From Jacaranda mimosifolia (lineage: Eukaryota; Streptophyta; Magnoliopsida; Lamiales; Bignoniaceae), in NCBI GenBank assembly GCA_018894105.1, contig CM032121.1, forward strand, positions 19,812,730-19,876,729: DNA of 64,000 nt. Reading direction: 5' to 3'. Numbering within the stretch: position 1 is the stretch's first letter; every line of letters begins with the position of its first letter. Both the position numbers and the translations under genes were made by a program. The notes below the pieces were generated by a model, which saw only the letters and a list, made by a program, of their open reading frames with translations, searched no databases and had not been told where the DNA came from. Positions 12,857 through 24,571 of the stretch are shown here, in pieces.

Positions 12857-13644
12857 TAAAATGAAAAATAATATGGACAATAGCTCCAATGTAACCTTCC
12901 CAATAGTTAAAAAGAATACTCGTTCATGATTTCTTTCAGACTAAAATGATAGTACAATTTGTCCATATTTTACAAAGTATACAACCCAAATATTTCTATA
13001 AAAATTCTCCAATTAAAATACAATGTAGTACAAATGCTACAACTTAACTTGTCCTTCAGACAATGATGAACCATACGCATGTGTAATCTATATATTTCTA
13101 ATCCATTTTCTTTTAAATCTTTGTCTTCTTTGCATCCTATTTTTCCTAATTGAATAAAAATAAAATCAATCAAAATATTATTTAATAAGTAATGACAAAT
13201 GGTAATACAAGTACAAATATACAATAAAATGGTAAATAAATTTTTCACCGTATTAATTTGCACTAAATTGTAAGAAAGTGACTTTTACACAATAGAAGCA
13301 TAAGCTTGCTTCCAAAACATTGTATCATTTTGCATTGTGTTCTATCATCTTGTTCTACAACATACCTAATTTATGTAAATCCACAACACACAATTTATTA
13401 TGATCTATTATATCAAAACTCCTACAACTACTAATGTGCAAATTGAGCAAAAGTATTGAAATATCAGAGTGGAAGTACTAAATTGCATTAATCTAGTATT
13501 AATTAATGCACTACTAAGTATGATAGTGTATAATTAAAATATCTTATTAAGGAGGAAGAATATATAACAATTAGGTACTAATCAAAATACATCGGAAGTA
13601 TAACAAAGAATTAATACAATACTAATATGAAAATATAAAGAAAC

Positions 13645-13930
13645 TTACCAATAAATATAACAGAATTTTCTTCCATGTCTCTCTGTTTCATTTTTTCGGA
13701 CAATCGTCATATCAACAATGCCCATTTTAAGCAAACTATACAATTGAATCATATTCAAAACATCATTATCAGTTTCCAAAATGACATACATCTTCTGATG
13801 TAGAGCAAAATATTGCAATTTATTGAGCTCAAAACTAATTCCAGGCCATTTTTTCTAATATTAAACAATAACTCTATCAAACTCATACCTTCATAAATTG
13901 ATAGAATATAGAGTTCTCCATTGTACGCAC
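13645..13930 (-). pseudogene. Possible MuDR-like transposase N-terminal remnant
   Basis: On the minus strand two reading frames joined by a frameshift near 13848 read like the N-terminal module of plant MuDR transposases. The first has YEGMSLIELLFNIRKNG. The second has WPGISFEL, then KMYVILETDNDVLNM and GIVDMTIVRKNE, then a stop. The arrangement (Gly/Glu-containing opening, then a PG..L motif, then a 'D.DV..M' helix) fits that module. No MULE DDE domain, zinc finger or TIR is visible nearby. This is inference from a short match; it could be an unrelated gene fragment. Confidence 0.35.
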
Positions 13931-14215
13931 AACTTCCTAGTAGCTAAGTTTTAGCATCTGGGCCACTCGAAGACGTTCTTATTATGCTCAAATTCATGAA
14001 TTCTCACCTCCTTCCAGCTATTGTTGTGTGATTAACAAACTCCAACTCAAAATAAAGTGGCGATAAATGGGCTAAATATCTTCCCGAACCAATTTAACAA
14101 TGGTGAAAGCAATAAAAGAAAAAAAAAAAGAGTATTACCTATTGTCCGCAAGATAACGCCGCAGGACAGAAGAAAGCATGAAGAGAGAGAATGAATTATA
14201 TGTCACATAAACAAA

Positions 14216-14232
14216 AGAGAGAGAGAGAGAGA
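14216..14232. repeat. (AG)n microsatellite
   Basis: An uninterrupted AG dinucleotide run of 17 bp. Confidence 0.9.
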
Positions 14233-14628
14233 ATAAGGTTTTGGGGGTATTTTGGTCAAAATAAATGCACGGGTAGTCAACTCAAAACATAAAGTTGAAT
14301 GGAGTAGTTAAAACAAAGAAAATGAAGGATAGGGACTGATTCCTAAAGCAAAAGTAAGTTTGGAGATTTATAAATAAGATGCCCATTCTATATTACATTT
14401 TTTTTCCTTTTTTTTTTGGGTTTCCTGTCGTTTTCAGAAATAATTGTAGTGTCAAGAAACTATTTCTAGTATTCAAAGTGGATAGTGTCATAAATTGATT
14501 GAAAATAGACTCACGTAGAACTTTTCAATCCAAACAATATAAATAGTGATGTTACTTTCGGTGATTACCTTCAAACAACCTTGGAGAAATTTAAAAAAAA
14601 AAACAAAAAATATATGAAAACGAAAAAT

Positions 14629-14951
14629 GGCCATTTGGTTTTATCTTTATTTTCAATTTTCATTTCCATCATTTTTAAAATGTTGGAAAGTAGTTGGTAG
14701 AAATGAGTTTGTGTTTAGATAAATTGTTGGAAAAAGTAATGATTAGGTTGGTTTTAATAGGTTGTAGGTTGAGAGAGACATAAATAATGAAATAGAGACA
14801 GAGAAAATATATAGGTCATTGGGGAATGTGTTTTGAAAATAAAAATAAAAATGATGTTGGGTGAAAATGTGTAAAAAGTAATGTGTTTCATTTTTTAAAT
14901 GATAAAAAATATAAAAATGGACATTGAAAATGAAACCAAATAGGGTAGGCC
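14629..14951 (+). mobile_element. MITE-like element, copy A
   Basis: About 323 bp with inverted ends: the left starts GGCCATTTGGTTTTATC and the complement of the right end starts GGCCTACCCTATTTGGTTTC. The inverted similarity continues for about 50 bp as CATTTTCAATKTYCATTT. Copy B at 15690-16042 is homologous over its whole length in the opposite orientation. Shared internal blocks include AGATAAATTGTTGGAAAAAG-like and TATATAGGTCATT-like sequence. No coding capacity. Superfamily unresolved; the GGSCC..TTTGGTT ends recall PIF/Harbinger or hAT MITEs. Confidence 0.65.
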
Positions 14952-15689
14952 TTTTGCACAACTCCAAAAGTTTGAAAGTTTGGTGGCTAATTTATAATGA
15001 ACTTTTAGAAGAAATCATATCTTTGTAGATCTATTTTGAAAAGCGAATTAATATTAGTGCCTTTTGAACTTATTTACACTTGGTGACCACCAAAATGAAT
15101 TTTCACTAAATACTTCACGGTTAATTCTACGCTACACTAACTGCACAACATTAATTGTGGTAGAAATGGATATTACGTTTTTTTATTTATTTTTTTATTT
15201 TTCTAAATTATATGTTTTACTACATGATACCTTTTTAAAACTTAGTTTGTTTGAATGCCACATCTACTTTCTTTTCTCTCATTTTAAAATCTCAAAAAAC
15301 ACAATAAATTTGGTGAACACCCTTCCTTTTCTTTATTAAATCCAAATATATTACTATGTTTTTATTTTACATAATAATGAATTAATAATTCATAATAATA
15401 AATTATTAATAAATAATTATTACATTTTATATTACTCAAATCCAAAACCCCAATATATTGAAATCTCAATTTGTTGTTATTCCTAAGAATTCTTTAACTT
15501 AATAGGTGGATGTCTCAAAAATTTCAAAAGCCAAATTTCTAAAAGAAATTCTTTTAGAAAGTATTTTTAGAAATACTTCCATAACTTTAAACATAGGGTA
15601 TTTATACATAGCAAATTCTACAAATATTGGAATAATTATAAACACATTTTTTAAATTATAACTAAGGTCATAAGAGTATGAAATTTTTA
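14952..15689. other. AT-rich spacer between the two MITE copies
   Basis: 738 bp of AT-rich DNA with long T/A runs and no coding potential. No recognisable element. Confidence 0.6.
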
Positions 15690-16042
15690 GGGTCCATGTG
15701 GTTTCATTTTCAAATTCCATTTTCACATTCTACTATTTGAAAATTAAAACACGTCACTTTATACATATTTTCACCTAATATATTTTTATTTTTATTCTCA
15801 AAACATATTTTCGAATAACCTATATATCTTCTTCTAATAACCTATATACTTCTCTTTCTCTATTATTATTATTATTACTATTTTTCTCCATGTACAATCG
15901 TCTAAACCTAGCATAATCATTATTTTTTTAACAATCTATCCAAATACAAACTTATTTTCAATTTATTTTCACTAACTATTTTTTCAAATTTTGAAAATAA
16001 TGGATATGAAAAATAAAATTAAAAACAAAACTAAATAGGCCC
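15690..16042 (-). mobile_element. MITE-like element, copy B
   Basis: About 353 bp, inverted relative to copy A. Its plus-strand left end is GGGTCCATGTGGTTTC and the complement of its right end is GGGCCTATTTAGTTTTG. The flanks read TTA on the left and TCA on the right, a possible 3-bp TSD with one mismatch. An internal ATT trinucleotide run is specific to this copy. Confidence 0.65.
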
Positions 16043-16315
16043 TCAAGTGAGATGATATATTAGTTTGTTGTGAATTTAGTGCTTATTCTATTTACTTTTA
16101 ATAATAAGGCAAATAAATATGCTGGTAAAGTTTTTTTTTTTTTTTAAATTTATGTAAAATGATTATGTGTCCATTTTTGCCTCTCCTAGGGTACAGCATT
16201 GGGTGCGGCATCGAGTCAATCTCATGAAACCAAGAGCATAAGGAAGAGAAAGATTTGTAAGGACAATCATTCTTACTCAAGCTTATATAAAATATTATAT
16301 ATATATATATATTGT

Positions 16316-17058
16316 TGATGTCTTTTCTATGAATTAGGCTCTCTTTATCGACCAGGTGGATTAGTCTACGTAAAAGATGGGCTTAAGAGATAGAAGAAGG
16401 GTGTAGGTCAAATCCTTCAATCAGAGAACAAACAACAAGCTAGCCGAAAGGGTCCCTAGCTATAAACCTTCGATGCTTAAATCAAATGATATTCGATCAA
16501 AAAATGATTTGGCAGAGTAATAGTTTAGTGAGTGCGTAAAACATACCTTTATCTCTGAAAGGAAGGTATTTATAGTGGTTGCCATCTAGAAGGGAGAGGT
16601 TAAAAAAAAGGTATTCTCCATTCCTTTTAATAATGTTTCCCCCTCTTTCATAGGGGCATCGTAGGTCCTTTAAGCTGGTTGGCTGGCATGCTTTTAACCA
16701 GCTGAAAATAAGGGGGTGCCATTACTATTATTAATGTGGAGGTAACTGGTTGACAGAGTCATTAATATTAATAGGCTGGTGGTTCAACCACATTAAATAC
16801 ATACGTGTCCGATGGTAGGTACTGTAATTAATGTGGTAGTGACTGGGAACAACACTGCTCTATGTTCTACTCGACTATGGAGGGTTCAGCTATGCTAAGG
16901 GCCAAGGCTCTCGTCGACTATTGAACGAGGTCGACAGTCTCACATCAGCAATCGATATTAGGTGCGTACACTTTGGCTTATATATTGATTTTGGGCCTGA
17001 AATGATGCCATTGAATATTGGGCTAATCATGTTGGGATTGTCCGCAATACCTATATTA
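16316..17058 (-). repeat. 3' LTR of Gypsy-2 (about 743 bp)
   Basis: On the minus strand it starts TAATATAGGT just after the PPT; the canonical TG is mutated to TA. It ends CATCA at 16316. A TATA box CACTATAAATACC is at 16567-16574, matching the solo LTR at 47567-47574. Near the 3' end it keeps the block CCACCTGGTCGATAAAGAG, similar to the other LTRs. The outside 5 bp on the minus strand are ACAAT. A TA run lies just outside (16296-16311). Confidence 0.75.
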
Positions 17059-17062
17059 TGAG

Positions 17063-17076
17063 CCCCCCCCCACTCC
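17063..17076 (-). other. Polypurine tract of Gypsy-2
   Basis: On the minus strand GGAGTGGGGGGGGG followed by CTCA and the LTR. It matches the Gypsy-1 tract at 3247-3260. Confidence 0.75.
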
Positions 17077-17282
17077 TCAGTCCTATCGACCTAATGAAAG
17101 ATAGGAGTGAAGAGTAGCTGATTCTGACTTGAGAATTTGAATGTCGATTAGGGTTTTTAATTATGGGAATTACTAAGCAATTTTAGACAATTACATTGGG
17201 CATTTGCACATATGACTTGTGGTTACGCAATAAATAGCTAATAGCTGGTCATTTTAATTAGTTGGTGTGCCTAGTCAAGCCC

Positions 17283-17290
17283 TATAAATA
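17283..17290 (+). promoter_or_regulatory. TATA box of the antisense aORF-2 promoter
   Basis: GCCCTATAAATAGTCC on the plus strand, about 210 bp upstream of the ATG at 17496. It sits in the same relative position as the TATA box of aORF-1 (3048-3055). The upstream stretch with TTGTGGTTACGCAATAAATA also aligns loosely with its counterpart. Confidence 0.55.
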
Positions 17291-17495
17291 GTCCATTTGA
17301 TTGTCCATTTACTACTTTTAACACATCACTGAGGGGTTGAGCTCCAAAAATTTTTGATCAAGTGCTACTACCTGTGAAAGCCTTCGCTTATTATTTTTCA
17401 GTCTTTCCCAACTTTTGTTGATCTTTTCATAAGTCCTTTCTGACTTTCTTAGCTTGTTTCTACCAACTTTTTATATCAATACCTCTATCCATAGT

Positions 17496-19102
17496 ATGAG
17501 TAGGGTTTATAAGGGAGATGGGAGTATTTCGATTGATTCTAAGGCGATTTAGTCATCTGAGGGTCGCCTAATGAGAGCAGTGGTTCATCATCAAACTCCT
17601 CTAGTGATAGGTCAAGTATTTCTAGTTTTTTTTGGGATGGGGAGTGGGAATGAGCATGAGATAAAGGTTAATGAAAGAGTAGGACCATATGGTCCTGCAG
17701 TCCAAAAGGTTGGGCCGTTGGCCCCAACGATCGATAAGGGAAGGCCTTCTGGAGAGGTACCTCAACTTTCGGTGTCAAAGGAGAAGTCATTTGTGACAGC
17801 ATATTATCGAGAAAGAGTGTCAGAGATAACTTCAAACGATTTATTGTTGATTAGACAGAAATACTATATTCTCGATGAATTTGAGTTGATCGTGCCTAGG
17901 GCTTGGGATAGAATAAATGCATCCCCAGAAGGTTGTATTGCTATGTTCGAGGATTCTTTAAAGTGTAGTCTTAGGTTTTCGATCGCACAACCTATAGCCG
18001 ACTTGCTTTCAGGTCCCTGAGCCTGTACCCAATTTTTGCCTAACTGCTTTTCGATAATATACAATTTTGTTGTTCTAATGATGATCCATAATCAGCCTCT
18101 TTCATTTTTGAACTTTAGCAATTTATTTCATCTTCCCATGTCTCAGAAGTTGGGGAGTACTGAGAAGTCGGACTTTTACTATTTGACCACCCATCCTCGT
18201 CGAAAGATTTTCATAACTCACTCATCTTCACATGGTCAAGCTTGGAAGATGAGGTATTTCTTTGTGTGTGCTCCTAATAGGGGTAGTTTTAATATCCCCA
18301 GGAGTTGGTCAATGGGACGGGTCGAGATGCCTGTGAATGAAAATTCAACCTGACACAATATGTTTATCCTAGACTTGATTGGTTTTCGAGAGATGGAGGC
18401 AACCGCGCTTACTAGAGAAAAGAATCTAGTGTTAGTGGGTTTGTCGATCGCCCCATTAAGGTTGCCACCCAAAACACGTCTAGGTAGAGTCGATTCTATT
18501 GCGTGGTGGTTGTTGTTGTTGTTGATTTAGATATTATGTTTTGTGATTTGTTCTATAGGCCTATTGATCATGGACATAGCACACCAACTAGCTATGGCTA
18601 GGCAACAAAAAGCCTAAGAACAACGTGAAGCTATTACTGCCTATTGAGAAGCGGCATCCCAAGCTGTTAAATCTAAGCATGCACCACTTGTTACTCCGTC
18701 TACCGCTGTACAGAGTGTAGCCAAAAAATAAAAGCGGTGAAAATGGGGGGCAAGGTCAACCTACCCTTGCGAAGAAAACTGCTACGAAGAAGGGAAAGGG
18801 GAAAGCAGTTGCCTTTGATGCTGCTGCTTATAGATTACTACTTGATGAGGAACTATTTGAGCTGTCTGCATTTCTTGAGCTACATTTCAGGCCTCAAATT
18901 GGAGTATCGAACACTACATCTATATATTTGTGCGGTCGACAGGTGTGACCCTACTAAATATGCTGACAGTTGGTCTTTTTGTCAAAGACCAAAAGGAGAT
19001 GCTTGACTGCAATAGGTCGATGCTTTGAAAGCATTTACCTTCACTTTGACATGCTAATATTCAAGTTCTAGGTCAACTCTTTGTAACATTTATGTTTACG
19101 TA
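17496..19102 (+). pseudogene. aORF-2, 5' part (antisense extra ORF of Gypsy-2)
   Basis: Starts MSRVYKGDGS at 17496 and is in frame with the ORF from 17571, apart from one early TAG. The conserved core (17930-18330) has GCIAMFEDSLKCSLRF, then a stop and frameshift near 18020, then SDFYYLTTHPRRK, parallel to aORF-1. Intron 1 is 18484-18558 (GT..AG, 75 bp) against 80 bp in aORF-1, with the same CTAG|GTAGA donor context. After it comes MDIAHQLAMARQQKA and a decayed linker. The copy has several stops. Copia-1 is inserted at 19108 in what corresponds to intron 2; the reading resumes at 28830. Confidence 0.7.
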
Positions 19103-19107
19103 TAGAT

Positions 19108-21324
19108 TGTTGGAATAGTGCCCAGCAAGCCAATTAGATTGGCCTTGTAAACTATTTCATTATAAGACAATCTTGATTGAATGATATTCATCATATGGCC
19201 ATCTTCATCATATGCTCTTCATTTACTTCACTGACATTTGGATGAAGCCCTTAGATCACACAAGACTATAGAACTTGGTTTGGTGACCATGGAATAAGTC
19301 TCACACAGTCGTGATCTTAAACCTTCCAAGTCATAGGATCTTAAGAGAACAAGGGCATCTAAGATCCGGATAGACTTGAACAAATGATGCATAATCCAAG
19401 AGTTGGATATTGTTCCGTTCCATGAGCAACTGTATGAGATATGGGTGCATGTTCGTAGGTGCTTGTTAGGGAACAAAGCACTGAAAACCCACCTGGAGAA
19501 TCCACTAGATAGCCCAAGTGGCAAGTCGGTAGTGGCAAGTTCTCTCGCTTACGCTAGTGCATATTATTAGTCCTTTGACCTGAGGATCCATAATAACCTT
19601 GTGTCCGGTCCTCATGCTTTGACTCTTCCTTGGCCACTTAGCAGGTCTTCCGGGTTGAGATTAGGTATGAGCTACTTGGCATGGAGGTTTGTCATATCTA
19701 AGATGGAATCCGACTCCTCGTCTTTGTGAAGGACAAGTGCATCTCCTATGTGTTCTATAATGATCAATTCCAAGAAATCCTTGTGCAAGGTGATGTGACA
19801 ATTTGGAAAATCGTTTCCAAAGATGAGGTCACAAAGGGAATTGAACATTAAGAATAGAAACATAATATCGAGGCTATTAGGGAGCCGACTAATATCTTGC
19901 CCTAGGCCTCTTTCGGGAGATAGGAGACGGAAGGACCGTATTTGCATGGTACGCGTAATGCTAGAATGGTTCTTCAAGAGCATTCATTTCGTCCAATTAG
20001 TTGGGCTCCATGGGCTTGAGGTTGGACATCAACCATGGAGATTAGGTACTCTTCAATTAATGAGATTAATTGAATCGAGTCGCTTAGTTTAAAGGAGTTT
20101 AAACTAATGTGAATATTTGATATTCCAAAAGTCACAAGGAGTTGTGAACCCATGTCCAATGAATGGTAGAACCTAATGGGTCACACACAAAAGCCAATGA
20201 CATGGTCAATTGAAGGAAGTAGAGTTTTCTAAGAGTTAGAAAATTCATAACCGTTTTGGAGGAGGCAAAATTGTAGTCATTTTGACTTGATCAATTTAAA
20301 TGTTACATTGGTCAAATTAATTTAAGAGTTAAATCAAGATAAATTACTTAAGGGTTAATTAATTGATGTCACATGACTATCAATTGGTCAAAATTAATTT
20401 AAGGGTTAAATTGAATTTGACTAGCTTAAATAGTTAAGCAATTTTGACTTAAGAGTTAAGTCAAATTAATATTGGTTAAATTAAAGTGTTTAATTTAATT
20501 GAGTTGGATGATTATTTTTGGGAGAATAATTAAGTGAATGGTTTATTTAATGTGAATTGGAATTTAATTGCAAGACATTTCATAAGATGAAATTTGTGCT
20601 TCAATTAATATTCTTATTCACTAATTACTAGTTAGTGGCCACCTTGGCAAGGACACTTGGCATCATCTCCTTGGGGATGTTCGTAGAACACTCCTATATA
20701 TAGATATAGGAGTGTGGCCGGCCGAGAGAGAGAGAGAGAGCAAGTGTGTGCATGACTAGTGTGATTTCTCCCCACATTTTGTGTAGTGGGAATCTAATTT
20801 GTTAGCATCCTATTATTCTCTCCAACTTCCTCCTCCTCCTCCTTCCCAGCCTTCCTACCCTCATTCTCTGCAGATATTCCAGCCATTATGCAGAGAATAG
20901 GCCATAGATTTGGTGTGTGGTCTTTTACATTAGAGGCAATCTAATTTGGTTGCTCTTGCTCTTGACTGGAGCAGTTTTCTGGCAGATGGTTTTGCTAGTT
21001 CTTGGAGGACCTCTGGTATTCTGATTAGGCTGAATTTTGGACTGAAGAATCTTCAAATGGTTTAGGAGTTCCTGAAAAAATTTCACCAAAAACGGAGGAT
21101 TCCATCCAAGGGAAAATCGGTGGTGATCCTGCTGCGCCGGTGAAGAGACAGTTTGACGGTTTTCAAGAGTTTTCTCTTGCTCTTCGATTTTCTGTCATCA
21201 CCCAGGTATTTTTCCATTTCTAAATATGAATTACATGCATTTATTGATCCTGGAGGTTTTTTGTGGCCTATTTTATTCAGTTTAATGTTAAAATATTTGG
21301 ATCCTAGTGCCATACATATCTTCA
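19108..21324 (+). repeat. 5' LTR of Copia-1 (2217 bp)
   Basis: Starts TGTTGGAATAGTGCCC and ends CATATCTTCA. Unusually long for a Copia LTR. The likely promoter is the near-palindromic CTCCTATATATAGATATAGG region (20691-20712), followed by a GA microsatellite. Repeated TTAATTTAAGRGTTAA-like segments at 20280-20520 give an AT-rich middle. Confidence 0.93.
20691..20712 (+). promoter_or_regulatory. Putative LTR promoter (TATA) of Copia-1
   Basis: A TATATATAG box sits inside an almost perfect inverted repeat whose arms are CTCCTATAT and ATATAGGAG, just before GGCCGGCC and a (GA)n run. It is repeated in the 3' LTR at 28101-28122. A Copia LTR normally drives transcription from such a box; the exact start is unknown. 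Confidence 0.5.
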
Positions 21325-21327
21325 AGC

Positions 21328-21339
21328 GGTATCGGAGCC
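21328..21339 (+). other. Primer-binding site of Copia-1
   Basis: GGTATCGGAGCC, three bases after the 5' LTR end. It resembles the initiator-Met tRNA complement TGGTATCAGAGC used by most plant Copias. Confidence 0.85.
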
Positions 21340-23309
21340 ATATTCATGCAAGGATTTAGATTTTGCTTGGCTTGGATGCTTGGTTCTTGTGAATAACTGA
21401 TTGAAATCACCATGTACTCGATCCATATGATGGTTTGGAGTGTATGGATGATCTTGCTTGTGGCTCCTTGATTAATGGATTGAATCATGCTATTATGTGC
21501 TTTAGTTGTTAATTCATATAATGGGTATGTTTTAATTCATTTTTGCTAATGTTAAAAAAAAAATTGGCATTGGTAGATGTTATATTATGATATAGAATGT
21601 TATGGATGTTCTTAAGTTGTTTTGATCATTTTTGGGTCCAATTGGATTGGATATAATTGGAGATTTTTGAAGAATATGATTCTTGCTTAAACTTGTTTTT
21701 CAAGCTTCTTTGGGCACTTGATATTTCAGTTTTGAAAGGTGTTTTAATCTGAAATTTCATCCTATGTTGTGTGTTTTGATGTTTAGAAGTTGTTCTAAAA
21801 ATCTTGGTGCACAAAAGTTGAGCCAAAAATGGCTTGACTCGGCCTTGAACCCCGAAACAGGGGTGCTGCCGGCCCATGGCAGCCCACAGCAAGGCAGTGG
21901 CCGAGAGCTACTGCCCAGCAGTGAGCAAGCCTCAGCCAGCAGCCCCTAGTTGGGTTTGGGATGGGTTTTGAGCTTTTTCTTTGGTTCCTTTGGTGACCAA
22001 ACTTGTTTTGAAACACTCACATTGGTTGCACAAATGTTGTGCAAGGCCTCAAGATTGTGTTGGACACTTTTTGGTTGCTTTTAAAACTTGTTAAAGTTGA
22101 TCTCCAATTGTGGCAAAAATATGATGCATAAGCGTTATGCTTGTTTTTGCTTGGCCAATTATTTGTTAATTTGATTAGAACTTAATTGTTGGAATTGAAT
22201 GTCAATTCTTGGTTTATTTATTGTTCATTTAAATGATGAATGAATGGGGATGATCATGTGCCTTTAATATTGATTTTATTTATTTCAAGTTGTTGAAATG
22301 GGTTGTATTAAATGGGGCTTGCATGCCTCTTGTTCTATCTTGTAAAAGTTATGAGAGTAGAATCATTAGAAGTGAGGTTTTCTTTCTCTTGTAAAATTGC
22401 AAGGAGTAAAGAGGACCCAAGGAGGCTTGAAGACCCATGAATGTATTGGATACACTCATGTAATAGCTTAGTTTAATCCACCCACTTAAAATCAACCAAG
22501 TGATGCACCTATGGCTCTAAGTGCGTCACTTGGTTAGGCTCATGGTCATCCCACCCTAGAAGCATGCTAGGCACATTTACTTATTTATGCTTTCCATATC
22601 CTATTGATGTATGAGATGCATGACTAGGATATAGAGAACCTAAATAAGAAGATAAAAATGATGAGATCTTTGCAAGTAAAAATCCTCCACTTAGAATGTC
22701 TAAGTATTTTTCAAATATTAAGTCAAAATGGATACAAATTAAAAGAGTTTTAATTAATCCAAACCTTCCACCAATAGTGTATGCCATGGGATGCTATCTA
22801 TTTTGTGTGATGGCACTCGGTCACAGGGTTCACACTTACGAGGAAAGCTGTGAGCATACACTTAGCATGAGATGTATCTTTGATTCAAGAACCCTCACAC
22901 GTTGGCACTCGGTCACGGGGGACGACATGAGGCCGTCTTGAGATGAAGAATGATTGGTGGGTTTGACTTAACACCTAGTAGTGTAGATGGCACACGGTCA
23001 CGTGGGTCTGTATGAAAAGTGAGGCAAAATATATCAAGAATTGCATGAGATGCAATTAGAAAAAGTTTCTTATCTTTTGATTGCTCGTGGATGGCACTCG
23101 GTCACGGGGCTAATTGGTAAGTTATTAGTATCTTAATTCTCAATAGGAAATGAAATTTCCCGAATTCTGCTTGGGGGTGAAGGATTTGACAAAATAGTGG
23201 GAGAAAAACATGCTTGAAAGACCATGAACATGTTTTCTATATCAAATTCAATCACATGCTTATACTCTTTTTTTCGCCTCTTGTAGATTTTTGAAATCTT
23301 CAAAACAAT
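21340..23309 (+). other. Copia-1 leader, 2 kb, with four copies of an 18-nt motif
   Basis: A non-coding leader between PBS and gag. The motif TGGCACTCGGTCACGGGG or a close variant lies at 22811, 22903, 22988 and 23092, spaced 92, 85 and 104 nt. Related degenerate copies sit at the same place in Copia-2. No ORF of note. Confidence 0.75.
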
Positions 23310-24120
23310 ACGGCTAAAAATCCACTCGCAAGTATTTTGAAAACCAATAAGCTAACTGGGCCTAACTTCCAAGATTGGTTGAGAAACCTTAAGATAATTC
23401 TTGACTCTGAGAAGAGGGCTTATGTACTTGATCAAAGTCCGCTAGACACATTAGGTGATGACCATTCTGATGAGGCACATGAAGTGTTCACTAAATTTGT
23501 AGATGATGATCTACAAGTGAGGTGTCTCCTGATGGCATCCATGACTAATGAGCTCCAAAAATATCATGAGCACATGAAACATGCTCGAGAAATCTATGCG
23601 CACCTACAAGAGTTGTATGGTGTACAATCAAGATACGAAAGGATCGCTTTGTCAAAGGACTTTTTAGAGCAAGGATGAGTAAAGGTTCGTGTGTCCATGA
23701 CCACGGGCTTAAGATGATTGGACTCATCAAAAAGCTTGGAATATTTGACGTGATTGTGGACAATGACCTTTACATGGATTTGATCCTACAGTCGTTACCT
23801 CCATCGTTTGACCAATACATCATGAACTTTAATATGTCCAAGCAGGAAGTGATGATTAACGAATTGGTGAACATGCTTGTGTTTGCCAAGTCGACCTTGA
23901 AAAAGGAAAAGCCTCTCATGATTGCCTCCACCTCCAAGTCAAAAGGCCTTAGGGGCCCAAGAAATGGAGGGAAAATGAAGAAAAGTTCTTCCAAAGGGAA
24001 GCAACCCGAGAAGAGTTCTGGGAGAGTTAAGAAAAAAGCTAAGATCGATGTAAATTATTTCCACTATGGTGAAAAGGGGCATTAGAAGAGAAACTGTAAA
24101 GCTTACCTTGATCCTCTTGA
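23310..24120 (+). pseudogene. Copia-1 gag
   Basis: Gag forms the capsid particle. The start codon present in Copia-2 (MKMTKIPLARIL) is ACG here (23310). The open frame then carries NKLTGPNFQDWLRNLKIIL, typical of plant Copia gag. A frameshift occurs near 23660 and the frame from 23675 continues through SLPPSFDQYIMNFNMSK to a basic tail. The CCHC zinc knuckle is destroyed: both leading Cys are Tyr (YFHYGEKGH) and the following Trp codon is TAG at 24083. All three changes are G to A on this strand. Confidence 0.85.
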
Positions 24121-24562
24121 CAAGGGTATGTTATTCATTGAAGTGCATTTAACAACCAATTCTTCCACATGGGTATTTGATACTGCATGCGGTTCTCATC
24201 TATGTAATTCGTTACAGGGGATGGAAAGAAGAAAGGGACTTCGTGAAGGGGATATGATCCTCCGCCTAGGAAATGGAGCAACTGTTGAGGCCACTTTCCA
24301 AGGCATAATCAAGTTAGACTTGAGGAATGCTAAAATTGTATTAGATCCAGTTTATTATGTACCCCATCTTGTTAAGAACATCATATCAATTCATGTTCTT
24401 GATAATGAAGGATATGATTTTTCTATATCGAATGGGACATTGATGGTGTTAAAGAATGGTTCTTTAATTGCTAAAGGTACATTAATGAATGGATTATACA
24501 TACTTGATTCCCAACCTTTACTTATGCACATTCAATCGAATAAAAGGAAGCTAGATATCTAA
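24121..24562 (+). pseudogene. Copia-1 protease
   Basis: Aspartic protease region of the polyprotein. The active-site triad appears as WVFDTACGSHLCN, with DTA in place of the usual D-S/T-G. Downstream are the family blocks LGNGATVEA, VLDPVYYVPHLVKNIIS and the GLYILDSQ motif before integrase. The frame ends with TAA, where Copia-2 has a CAA Gln codon. Confidence 0.8.
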
Positions 24563-24571
24563 GAAGATGCC

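Larger units (their letters stand above)
12857..14628. other. AT-rich region right of the satellite
   Basis: Non-repetitive AT-rich DNA. It holds only a weak transposase remnant (13645-13930) and an (AG)n microsatellite (14216-14232). Several poly-A/T runs, such as 14397-14420, are present. No intact gene recognised. Confidence 0.6.

Noticed and set aside
4411..12864. Many 60-100 codon ORFs on both strands, several with similar sequence
   Set aside because: They fall at the same position in successive satellite monomers and differ by shifts and stops; they are by-products of the repeat, not a gene family.
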